From positions 1 to 35,019 of the forward strand of contig DASVAW010000001.1 in NCBI GenBank assembly GCA_036376135.1: DNA of 35,019 nt. Direction: 5' to 3'. The position numbers and the translations under genes were made by a program. The notes under the pieces are model-generated. The model had not been told where the DNA came from. It searched no databases and saw nothing but the letters and a program-made list of their open reading frames with translations. Source of the stretch: Candidatus Polarisedimenticolaceae bacterium. GTDB taxonomy: Bacteria; Acidobacteriota; Polarisedimenticolia; Polarisedimenticolales; DASRJG01. This document shows positions 16,995 to 24,416 of this stretch, one piece after another; the first letter of the stretch is position 1; the number at the start of each line of letters is the position of its first letter.

Positions 16995-17024
16995 TTGCCC
17001 CTGCGGATTCGCCTGTGTTAGGTT
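16995..17024 (+). promoter_or_regulatory. Candidate promoter of the nuo operon
   Basis: TTGCCC (16995-17000) and TAGGTT (17019-17024) are spaced by 18 bp. The latter is preceded by TGT, giving an extended -10 layout (TGnTAGGTT). The pair lies between the TPR stop and the nuoA start, the only sizeable gap before the eleven nuo genes, which otherwise run with little or no spacing. Supported by pattern and location only. Confidence 0.4.
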
Positions 17025-17068
17025 GGCCCGTCCTCAACCCAAGTGTCGGTAACGAAAGGGCTACGGGC

Positions 17069-17446
17069 GTGGCGGACAGCGTCTATCCCCTGCTCATGAT
17101 GCTCGGGGTCGCGATGACGGTCGCCTCCTCGATGCTCGTGCTGAGCGCCCTGCTCGGCAGACCGGACCGTTCGTCGGCGAAGGCCGTCGACATGACGCCC
17201 TACGAATGCGGCGCGCGTCCGTTCGAAGCGGTCGAGCGGCACCGGTTCTCGGTGAAGTTCTACCTCGTCGCGATGTTGTTCATCCTCTTCGACATCGAGA
17301 CCGCGTTCCTCGTCCCGTGGGCGGCGACCTTCCAGAGCTTCACGGGGCAGAAGGTCTTCGTCCTCGTCGAGATGGGCGTCTTTCTCGGCATGCTCGCCGT
17401 GGGCTACCTGTACGTCTGGTGGCGCGGCGCGCTGGAGTGGGACTGA
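17069..17446 (+). CDS. nuoA: NADH-quinone oxidoreductase subunit A
   Basis: A 125-residue membrane subunit of respiratory complex I (ND3 homologue) with three spans. The diagnostic loop PYECGARPFE between spans one and two carries the conserved Cys that lies near the quinone cavity, followed by RFSVKFYLVAMLFILFDIETAF. I chose GTG 17069 (VADSVYPLLMM), 8 bp after AAAGGG, rather than an upstream in-frame start whose extra residues (PVLNPSVGNERATG) do not resemble the family. It is followed after 2 bp by nuoC; nuoB, which usually sits here, is missing. Confidence 0.93.
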   Translation: MADSVYPLLMMLGVAMTVASSMLVLSALLGRPDRSSAKAVDMTPYECGARPFEAVERHRFSVKFYLVAMLFILFDIETAFLVPWAATFQSFTGQKVFVLVEMGVFLGMLAVGYLYVWWRGALEWD

Positions 17447-17448
17447 TC

Positions 17449-17907
17449 ATGGCCGAAGGCTCGGAGGCCATCGGCCGGATGCGGGCGAGCTTCCCCGACG
17501 CGGTTCTCGGCGAGGGGGAGTTCCGCGGGCAGTGCTGGGCCGTCGTGAAGGCGGAGCGCCTGCTCGAGGTCGCGAAGTGGCTTCGCGACGATCCGGCCAA
17601 CGCCTACGACGTGTTGCTCGACGTGACGGCGGTGCATTGGCCGGAGGAGCCGCTGCCGATGCACGTGGTGATCCACCTGCACAGCCGCGAGCGGAACGAC
17701 CGGCTGCGCCTGAAGGTCCCGACCGGCGACACCGGTCCCGTCCCGTCGCTGACGGGGCTGTGGAGCTCGGCGGACTGGAACGAGCGCGAGTGTTTCGACA
17801 TGTTCGGGATCGTCTTCGAAGGGCATCCCGACCTGCGCCGGATCCTGATGCCCGACGACTACACCGAATTCCCGCTCCGCAAGGAGCTTCCGCTGTTCCG
17901 CGGCTGA
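17449..17907 (+). CDS. nuoC: NADH-quinone oxidoreductase subunit C
   Basis: A 152-residue peripheral-arm subunit (30-kDa homologue). It has no cofactor and packs against NuoD and NuoB in the connecting module. The signature region HLHSRERNDRLRLKV followed by WSSADWNERECFDMFGIVFEGHPDLRRILMPDDY is the classic complex I 30-kDa motif, and the protein ends at the family-typical FPLRKELPLFRG. NuoC and NuoD are separate here, not fused as in E. coli. The ATG is 2 bp after the nuoA stop, with no room for nuoB. Confidence 0.95.
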   Translation: MAEGSEAIGRMRASFPDAVLGEGEFRGQCWAVVKAERLLEVAKWLRDDPANAYDVLLDVTAVHWPEEPLPMHVVIHLHSRERNDRLRLKVPTGDTGPVPSLTGLWSSADWNERECFDMFGIVFEGHPDLRRILMPDDYTEFPLRKELPLFRG

Positions 17908-17929
17908 TCGCGGCGGAGCCGGAGAGGCG

Positions 17930-19138
17930 ATGGCGCAGTCGAAGATCGAGACGTTCGAGTACTCGGCGGACCACCCCGAAATCCTCACCGTCAACATGGG
18001 CCCGTCGCACCCCGCGACGCACGGCGTCCTCCGCGTCGTCCTGAAGCTCGACGGGGAGACGGTCGTCCAGGCGGTTCCGCACCTCGGTTATCTGCACCGC
18101 GGGATGGAGAAGATCGCCGAGAACCGCACGTACCTGCAGTTCATCCCGTACACCGACCGCATGGACTACCTGAGCCCGCTCGCCGCGAACGTGGGGTTCT
18201 GCCTGGCGGTGGAGGAGCTGCTCGGGATCCGCGTTCCCCCGAGGGGCGAGTTCCTCCGGATCCTGTGCGCCGAGCTCGCGCGGATCGGCTCGCACCTGGT
18301 GTGGCTGGGCACGCACGCGCTCGACCTGGGCGCGGCGACGATGTTCTTCCACACGTTCAAGGACCGCGAGTGGCACTACGACCTCGTGGAGGACCTCACG
18401 GGCGCGCGCCTGACCACCTCGTTCACGCGCGTCGGCGGCGCCGCCCACGACGCCACGCCCGACTGGCTCTCCCGCCTCGACGAGTTCGTGCGGGCCTTCC
18501 CCGCGCGCGTGGACGAATACGAGTCGCTGCTCACGAAGAACACGATCTGGGTCGACCGCACGCAGAACGTCGGCGTGATCTCGGCGAAGGACGCGATCGC
18601 GCAGGGTCTCACCGGCCCGCGGCTCCGCTCGACCGGCGTCGCCTACGACGTCCGCAAGGCGCGTCCCTACCTCGGCTACGAGAAGTTCGAGTTCGACGTC
18701 CCCGTCGGCTCCGCCGGCGACGTCTACGACAGCTACCTCGTCCGCATGGAGGAGATGCGGCAGTCGACGCGCATCCTCCGCCAGGCGATCGACAACATGC
18801 CCGACGGCCCGGTCAACGTGGACGACCCGAAGATCTTCCTTCCCGCGAAGAAGAAGGTCCTCACGAGCATGGAGGAGCTGATCCACCAGTTCATGATCGT
18901 GACCGAGGGGTTCGAATGCCCCGCGGGCGAGGTCTACCACGCGACCGAGGTCCCCAAGGGCGAGCTCGGCTTCTACATCGTCTCGACGGGCGGGAAGTGC
19001 CCCTACCGGCTGCGGATCCGCTCGTCGGCGTTCAACAACCTCTCCGCCCTGGCGCGCATGTCCGAGGGCGAGCTCGTCGCGGACGTCGTCGCGATCATCG
19101 GCTCGCTCGACCCGGTCATGGGCGAGGTGGATCGCTGA
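17930..19138 (+). CDS. nuoD: NADH-quinone oxidoreductase subunit D
   Basis: A 402-residue 49-kDa homologue that forms most of the quinone-binding cavity next to the N2 cluster held by NuoB. The N-terminus carries NMGPSHPATHGVLRV with the His residues near quinone, then HLGYLHRGMEKIAENRTY and YTDRMDYLSP with the conserved Tyr. The C-terminus has the family motif GELGFYIVSTGGKCPYRLRIR and ends MGEVDR, matching normal length. GGAGAGG precedes the ATG. The stop overlaps the nuoE start (TGATG). NuoD depends on NuoB for function, and NuoB is not encoded here. Confidence 0.96.
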   Translation: MAQSKIETFEYSADHPEILTVNMGPSHPATHGVLRVVLKLDGETVVQAVPHLGYLHRGMEKIAENRTYLQFIPYTDRMDYLSPLAANVGFCLAVEELLGIRVPPRGEFLRILCAELARIGSHLVWLGTHALDLGAATMFFHTFKDREWHYDLVEDLTGARLTTSFTRVGGAAHDATPDWLSRLDEFVRAFPARVDEYESLLTKNTIWVDRTQNVGVISAKDAIAQGLTGPRLRSTGVAYDVRKARPYLGYEKFEFDVPVGSAGDVYDSYLVRMEEMRQSTRILRQAIDNMPDGPVNVDDPKIFLPAKKKVLTSMEELIHQFMIVTEGFECPAGEVYHATEVPKGELGFYIVSTGGKCPYRLRIRSSAFNNLSALARMSEGELVADVVAIIGSLDPVMGEVDR

Positions 19139-19602
19139 TGTTCTCGAACGTGTTCGAAAGCCGCGTGGACGCGATCGTCGCGCGATACCCCGAGAAGAAG
19201 GCGGCGCTGCTTCCCGTGTTGTGGGAGGTCCAGCGCGAGCGCGGGTTCGTCGATCTCGATTCCGAGGAGTGGGTCGCGACGAAGCTCGGGGTGTCGCCGG
19301 CGCACGTCCACGGTGTCGTGACCTTCTACACGATGTACAAGCAGAAACCGACGGGGAAATACCACTTCCAGGTCTGCACGACGCTTTCGTGCATGCTGCG
19401 CGGCTCGGACGAGCTGATGAAGCACCTCGAGAGGCGCCTGGGCGTGAAGCCCGGCGAGGTCACCGCGGACGGCCGCTATTCGCTCTGCCGCGTGGAGTGC
19501 CTGGGCTCGTGCGGCACCGCGCCGATGTTCCAGCTCAACGACGATTACCACGAGAATCTCGACCTCGAGAAGGTGGACGAGATCCTCAAGAGCCTGCCGT
19601 AG
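19138..19602 (+). CDS. nuoE: NADH-quinone oxidoreductase subunit E
   Basis: A 154-residue 24-kDa homologue of the NADH-dehydrogenase module carrying the binuclear cluster N1a. All four ligands are present in the thioredoxin-like domain: C80 and C85 (VCTTLSC) and C121 and C125 (ECLGSC). The N-terminal helical part has the expected GVSPAHVHGVVTFYTMY motif. The start overlaps the nuoD stop. Length and residues are normal. Confidence 0.96.
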   Translation: MFSNVFESRVDAIVARYPEKKAALLPVLWEVQRERGFVDLDSEEWVATKLGVSPAHVHGVVTFYTMYKQKPTGKYHFQVCTTLSCMLRGSDELMKHLERRLGVKPGEVTADGRYSLCRVECLGSCGTAPMFQLNDDYHENLDLEKVDEILKSLP

Positions 19603-19628
19603 GCGAAAGGCGCCGGGACACCCACACG

Positions 19629-20927
19629 ATGGAACGCATCCTCACCCGCAACGTCGGCAAGGAGAACTCGACGTCCCTCGCGGTCTACGAGGCCGGCGGC
19701 GGCTACCAGGCGCTCCGCAAGGCCGTGAAGACGATGACCCCCGACGCCGTCACCGACGAGGTGAAGAAGTCGGGGTTGCGCGGGCGGGGCGGCGCCGGTT
19801 TCGGGACCGGCCTCAAGTGGTCGTTCATGCCGAAGGAGGTCGACCCGCGCCGGCCGCACTTCCTGCTGAACAACGCCGACGAGTCCGAGCCGGGGACCTT
19901 CAAGGACCGGCTGCTGATGGAGCGCGACCCCCACCTCGTGATCGAGGGGACGCTGCTCGGCGCGTACGCGATCCGCGCCTGCGTCGCGTACATCTACATC
20001 CGCGGCGAATACGTCTTCGGCGCCGGCGTGCTCGAGCGGGCGCTCGACGAGGCGCGCGCGAAGGGGCTCGTCGGGAAGAACATCCTCGGCAGCGGCTGGG
20101 ACTGCGAGGTCTGGGTGCACCGCGGCGCGGGCGCCTACATCTGCGGCGAGGAGACGGCGCTGATGTCGTCGCTCGAGGGGAACCGCGGCTACCCGCGGCT
20201 GAAGCCCCCGTTCCCCGCGCAGGCGGGCGTCTGGGGCTGCCCGACGACGATCAACAACGTCGAGACCCTCGCGAACGTGCCGTTCATCGTGGAGCGCGGC
20301 GCCGACTGGTTCCAGTCGATCGGCAAGGCGCCCAGGAACACCGGCCCGAAGCTGTACTGCCTGAGCGGACACGTGAAGCGCCCCGGCGTCTACGAGGCGC
20401 CGATGGGGCTGCCGATGATGGAGCTCATCCACGAGCTCGGCGGCGGGATGCTGCGTCCGGAGTTCCCGCTCAAGGCGGTGATCCCCGGCGGCTCGTCGGT
20501 TCCGGTGCTGCGCGCCGACGAGTGCGAGGTCGACCTCGACTTCGACTCGCTCGCCGCCAAGGGAACGATGCTCGGCTCCGCGGGGCTCATGGTGATGGAC
20601 GCCTCGACGTGCATGGTGGCGGCGATGGAGCGGGTCGCCCACTTCTACCACCACGAGTCGTGCGGGCAGTGCACCCCCTGCCGGGAGGGATGCGGCTGGC
20701 TCGAGCGGGTGCTCCACCGGATCGAGTCCGGCCGCGGGCTCGCGCAGGACCTCGACCTCCTGATGAGCGTCTCGCGGAACATCATCGGGAACACGATCTG
20801 CGCCCTCGGCGACGCCGCCGCGATGCCGTGTTTGTCGTTCGTCGAGAAGTTCCGCGACGAGTTCCGGCACCACATCGACCACAAGAGCTGCCTCGCCGGG
20901 ACGTCCGCCCTGCAGGGGGTTTGCTGA
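19629..20927 (+). CDS. nuoF: NADH-quinone oxidoreductase subunit F
   Basis: A 432-residue 51-kDa homologue that binds NADH, FMN and cluster N3. It shows the nucleotide-binding glycine loop SGLRGRGGAGFGTGLKW, the FMN-site stretch GAGAYICGEETALMSSLEG and the N3 ligands C345, C348 and C351 (SCGQCTPCREG) plus C391. Length is typical (E. coli 445). It begins 26 bp after nuoE and its stop overlaps the nuoG start (TGATG). The presence of NuoE, F and G shows that the operon encodes an NADH-oxidising module, not only the membrane part. Confidence 0.96.
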   Translation: MERILTRNVGKENSTSLAVYEAGGGYQALRKAVKTMTPDAVTDEVKKSGLRGRGGAGFGTGLKWSFMPKEVDPRRPHFLLNNADESEPGTFKDRLLMERDPHLVIEGTLLGAYAIRACVAYIYIRGEYVFGAGVLERALDEARAKGLVGKNILGSGWDCEVWVHRGAGAYICGEETALMSSLEGNRGYPRLKPPFPAQAGVWGCPTTINNVETLANVPFIVERGADWFQSIGKAPRNTGPKLYCLSGHVKRPGVYEAPMGLPMMELIHELGGGMLRPEFPLKAVIPGGSSVPVLRADECEVDLDFDSLAAKGTMLGSAGLMVMDASTCMVAAMERVAHFYHHESCGQCTPCREGCGWLERVLHRIESGRGLAQDLDLLMSVSRNIIGNTICALGDAAAMPCLSFVEKFRDEFRHHIDHKSCLAGTSALQGVC

Positions 20928-22528
20928 TGCCGAAGGTCGTGATCGACGGCAAGGAGATCGAGGTCGCCGCCGGGACCACGATCCTCCAGGCCGCGCTCTC
21001 CGAGGGGAGCGAGATCCCCCACTACTGCTGGCACGAGGGCCTGTCGGTCGCGGGCAACTGCCGCATGTGCCTCGTCGAGGTCGAGAAGGCCCCGAAGCTC
21101 GTCATCGGCTGCTACACCCCCGTCGCCGACGGGATGGTCGTGCACACGCAGAGCGAGAAGGTGAAGCAGGCCCGGGCGGCGATGATGGAGTTCTTCCTCA
21201 TCAACCACCCGCTCGACTGCCCGATCTGCGACCAGGCGGGGGAGTGCAAGCTCCAGGATTACGCCGTGGAGCACGGCACCGGCGTCAGCCGCTACACCGA
21301 GCCCAAGCTCGCGCTGAACAAGGCGGTCGACATCGGCCGCCACGTGATGCTCGACCAGGAGCGCTGCATCCAGTGCTCGCGGTGCATCCGGTTCTGCGAC
21401 GAGATCACGAAGACCGGGGAGCTCGCCTTCTTCCAGCGCGGCGAGCGCAGCCAGATCGGGATCGTGCCGGGGCGACGCCTGGACAACGCGTATTCCGGGA
21501 ACGTCGTCGACCTGTGTCCCGTCGGCGCGCTCACGCTGAAGGAGTTCCGCTTCCAGACGCGCGTCTGGTACCTGAAGAACACGCCGACCGTGTGCGCGGG
21601 GTGCTCCCGCGGCTGCAACGTCGTGGTCGGCGTCGGCCAGCAGCAGACGCTCATGACGACCCGCGGACAGATGGACGATCGCGTGAAGCGGATCGTCGCG
21701 CGCTCGAACGAGGCCGTGAACGGACCCTGGATCTGCGACGAGGGGCGCCTGAGCTACCAGCCGGGCGCCGCCGCCAAGCGGCTCGACGCCGCCGAGTCCC
21801 CCGCGGGGACGGCGTGCGACTGGGACGCGGCGATCGAGAAGGCCGCCGGCCTGCTGAAGGCCGCGGCGGCGAAGGGGGCGCTCGCGATCGTCGCGTCCCC
21901 GCGCCTGACGACCGAGGATCTCTTCGCGTGGCGGAAGCTCGCGCAGGGACTGGGCGGCGCGACCTTCGCCGTCCGGCGCCTCGTGCGCGGCGAGGACGAC
22001 CGCCTGCTCCTGCGCGCCGACAAGGGCGCGAACGCGACCGGCGCGGAGTGGCTGCTCGGCGACACCGCCGAGTCGGCCGTGCTCGACAAGGCCGCGCGCG
22101 GCGAGGTCCAGGCGCTTCTCGTGCTCGGGGACAACCTCGACCCGGCCGACACGCTCGCCCTCGACCCCGGCGTCCGGGCGAGAATCGGCGCCATCGTCTT
22201 CGCCGGAGCGTTCGTCTCGGGGACGGCGGAGTCGGCGACGGTGCTCCTCCCCACGACGGCGTGGGCGGAGGAGGACGGCACGATCGTGAACTTCGAGGGA
22301 CGCATCCAGCGCGTGCGCCGCGCGCGCACGCCGTGGGGCGAATCGCGGCCCGGTTGGAAGGTCGCCGCGGAGCTCGCCCAGGCGGCGGGGGCCGCGATCC
22401 TGCCGTGGACCCGCTTCGAGCAGGTCCTCGACGCGCTCGCGGCCGAGGTCGCGCCGTACGCGGGGCTCGACGCCGACGCGATCGGCCTTCTCGGGACGGC
22501 CCCGGCTTCGGCCGGGGCGGGGGCTTGA
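20927..22528 (+). CDS. nuoG: NADH-quinone oxidoreductase subunit G, shortened form
   Basis: A 533-residue 75-kDa homologue. Residues 1-80 form the 2Fe-2S domain (N1b ligands C34, C45, C48, C62). HPLDCPICDQAGEC gives the His-Cys3 ligands of N5, and ERCIQCSRCIRFC plus VDLCPVGAL give N4. CAGCSRGC with a later WICDEGR forms the extra N7-type site found in many bacteria. The molybdopterin-oxidoreductase-like domain is much reduced: after N7 only about 270 residues remain, against about 650 in E. coli, yet the usual last section (ATVLLPTTAWAEEDGTIVNF, then EGRIQRV) is kept. The shortening is therefore internal, not a frameshift or a loss of the end. The stop is 5 bp before the nuoH start. Confidence 0.93.
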   Translation: MPKVVIDGKEIEVAAGTTILQAALSEGSEIPHYCWHEGLSVAGNCRMCLVEVEKAPKLVIGCYTPVADGMVVHTQSEKVKQARAAMMEFFLINHPLDCPICDQAGECKLQDYAVEHGTGVSRYTEPKLALNKAVDIGRHVMLDQERCIQCSRCIRFCDEITKTGELAFFQRGERSQIGIVPGRRLDNAYSGNVVDLCPVGALTLKEFRFQTRVWYLKNTPTVCAGCSRGCNVVVGVGQQQTLMTTRGQMDDRVKRIVARSNEAVNGPWICDEGRLSYQPGAAAKRLDAAESPAGTACDWDAAIEKAAGLLKAAAAKGALAIVASPRLTTEDLFAWRKLAQGLGGATFAVRRLVRGEDDRLLLRADKGANATGAEWLLGDTAESAVLDKAARGEVQALLVLGDNLDPADTLALDPGVRARIGAIVFAGAFVSGTAESATVLLPTTAWAEEDGTIVNFEGRIQRVRRARTPWGESRPGWKVAAELAQAAGAAILPWTRFEQVLDALAAEVAPYAGLDADAIGLLGTAPASAGAGA

Positions 22529-22533
22529 CGCAC

Positions 22534-23598
22534 GTGAGCGAAGGGCTTTTCTACTTCCTCGCCACCTTCCTGAAGATCTTCCTGACGATCAACGTGCTGA
22601 TGCTCGCCGTGTCCCTCATGACCTGGGTCGAGCGGCGGGTGTCGGGGGTGATCCAGTACCGCTGGGGCCCGAACCGGGTCGGTCCGTTCGGCCTGCTCCA
22701 GCCGATCGCCGACGGCATCAAGTTCGTCATGAAGCAGGACATCATGCCGGCGGACGCGCACAAGCCGTTCTACGTGCTCGCCCCGGCGTTCGCGCTCGTC
22801 CCGGCGTTCGTCTCGTTCAGCGCGATTCCCTTCGGTCCGGAGATCGAGGTCTTCGGCCGCCCCGTGAAGCTGCTGATCGTCGACCTGGACGTGGGCCTGC
22901 TGATCTCGTTCGCCGCGGGCTCGCTGGGCGTCTACGGCATCGTCCTCGCGGGCTGGTCGTCGCGCTCGAAGTACTCGCTGATGGGGGGGCTTCGCTCGAC
23001 GGCGCAGGTGATCTCCTACGAGCTCCCTTTGCTGGTCTCCTTCGCCGCGGTCGTGCTGATCGCGGGGACGCTGCGTCCCTACGACATCATCGAGCAGCAG
23101 GCCGGATGGTTCTGGAACTGGAACGTCTTCTACGGAGGCTGGCAGATCGTCGGCTTCCTCGTCTTCGTGATCTCCGGGTTCGCCGAGACCAACCGCCTGC
23201 CCTTCGACCTCCCCGAGGCCGAGGCCGAGCTCGTCGCCGGCTACCACACCGAGTACTCCTCCATGAAGTTCGCGATGTTCTTCATGGCCGAATACATCAA
23301 CATGATCACGATGTCGGCGATGGCGGTGACGCTGTTCCTGGGCGGCTACCACCTGGGCTTCCCGGCGCCGGAGTGGCTGACCGGCTGGCCGCTGTGGCTG
23401 CTGCAGGTCGGCGCCTTCGCGACCAAGGTCGCCCTCTTCCAGTTCGTCTTCGTGTGGGTGCGCTGGACGCTGCCGCGGTTCCGCTACGACCAGCTCATGC
23501 ACCTGGGGTGGAAGCGCCTCATCCCGCTGGCGTTCGCGAACCTCGCCCTCACCGCGGTCCTGGCCGCCTTCGACGTCGTCGGGCGCACGGTCAAGTAG
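22534..23598 (+). CDS. nuoH: NADH-quinone oxidoreductase subunit H
   Basis: A 354-residue membrane subunit (ND1 homologue) with eight spans that closes the quinone chamber. Family motifs are ERRVSGVIQYRWGPNRVGPF, LQPIADGIKFVMKQD, GWSSRSKYSLMGGLRSTAQ and ISGFAETNRLPFDLPEAEAE with its string of acidic residues, then GYHTEYSSMKFAMFF. I chose GTG 22534, 9 bp after a G-rich run; a TTG at 22525 in the same frame overlaps the nuoG stop and cannot be excluded. The next gene starts 11 bp downstream, where nuoI would normally lie. Confidence 0.95.
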   Translation: MSEGLFYFLATFLKIFLTINVLMLAVSLMTWVERRVSGVIQYRWGPNRVGPFGLLQPIADGIKFVMKQDIMPADAHKPFYVLAPAFALVPAFVSFSAIPFGPEIEVFGRPVKLLIVDLDVGLLISFAAGSLGVYGIVLAGWSSRSKYSLMGGLRSTAQVISYELPLLVSFAAVVLIAGTLRPYDIIEQQAGWFWNWNVFYGGWQIVGFLVFVISGFAETNRLPFDLPEAEAELVAGYHTEYSSMKFAMFFMAEYINMITMSAMAVTLFLGGYHLGFPAPEWLTGWPLWLLQVGAFATKVALFQFVFVWVRWTLPRFRYDQLMHLGWKRLIPLAFANLALTAVLAAFDVVGRTVK

Positions 23599-23609
23599 GG
23601 GGGCGCGGC

Positions 23610-24104
23610 GTGATCCTCACCGTCGTCTTCTGGGGACTCGTGGTCGCGGCGATCGCGTCGGCGCTCGTCGTCATCGTCCACCGCAACCCGATCGTCAGCG
23701 CGATGGCGCTCGCCGTGAACCTCGTGACGATCGCGTGGCTGTTCGTGCTGCTCGACGCGAAGTTCATGGGCCTGCTCCAGATCATCGTCTACGCCGGCGC
23801 GATCATGGTGCTGATCCTGTTCGTGATCATGCTGCTGAACCTCCGCGAGGAGGCGAAGGAGCACCCGATCGGCTCGATCCAGAAATGGCTCGCCCCGGCG
23901 GGGGCGATCCTCTTCGGCGGCGCGATCGTGTGGGCGATCCTGAAGCAGGACTACCCGATGCCCGCGATCGCAGCCGACTACGGCACGGCGTTCACCGTGG
24001 GGCGGACGTTGTTCGCGAACTTCTATTACCCGTTCGAGGCGATCTCGCTCCTGCTCGTGGCCGCGATGGTGGGAGCGGTGATCCTCGCGAAGAGGAAACT
24101 GTAA
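23610..24104 (+). CDS. nuoJ: NADH-quinone oxidoreductase subunit J
   Basis: A 164-residue membrane subunit (ND6 homologue) with five spans. The conserved span LLQIIVYAGAIMVLILFVIM contains the pi-bulge helix that couples the quinone site to the proton path. The start is GTG at 23610 (VILTVVFWGLVV) after GGGGGGCGCGG. It ends 2 bp before nuoK. Length is close to E. coli NuoJ (184). Confidence 0.95.
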   Translation: MILTVVFWGLVVAAIASALVVIVHRNPIVSAMALAVNLVTIAWLFVLLDAKFMGLLQIIVYAGAIMVLILFVIMLLNLREEAKEHPIGSIQKWLAPAGAILFGGAIVWAILKQDYPMPAIAADYGTAFTVGRTLFANFYYPFEAISLLLVAAMVGAVILAKRKL

Positions 24105-24106
24105 CG

Positions 24107-24406
24107 ATGAACCCGACCGCGATGCTCGTCGTCTCGGCGGTGTTGTTCACGATCGGCGTGTACGGGGTGCTCACCCGGCGCGGCGCGATCACGATCCTCA
24201 TGTGCGTCGAGCTCATGCTCAACGCGGGGAACCTGGCCTTCCTCACCTTCGCGCGGATGCACGCGGGGGAGGAGGCCCACGTCTACGTCTTCCTGGTGAT
24301 GACCCTCGCCGCCGCCGAGGCGGCGGTCGGGCTCGCCGTGGTGCTCGCGTTGTGGCGCCTGCGCGAGACGACCGACGTCGACGACATCAACCTCATGAAG
24401 TGGTAG
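24107..24406 (+). CDS. nuoK: NADH-quinone oxidoreductase subunit K
   Basis: A 99-residue membrane subunit (ND4L homologue) with three spans. E35 in MCVELMLNAGNLAFL and E71 in LAAAEAAVGLAVV correspond to the two intramembrane glutamates (E36 and E72 of E. coli) needed for proton transfer. Full family length. It lies 2 bp after nuoJ and 10 bp before nuoL. Confidence 0.96.
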   Translation: MNPTAMLVVSAVLFTIGVYGVLTRRGAITILMCVELMLNAGNLAFLTFARMHAGEEAHVYVFLVMTLAAAEAAVGLAVVLALWRLRETTDVDDINLMKW

Positions 24407-24416
24407 CGGGGACGCG

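Noticed and set aside
22525-22533. TTG at 22525 as the nuoH start
   Set aside because: It is in frame and overlaps the nuoG stop, but GTG 22534 is a stronger start codon at better spacing from the G-rich ribosome binding site. Kept as an alternative only.
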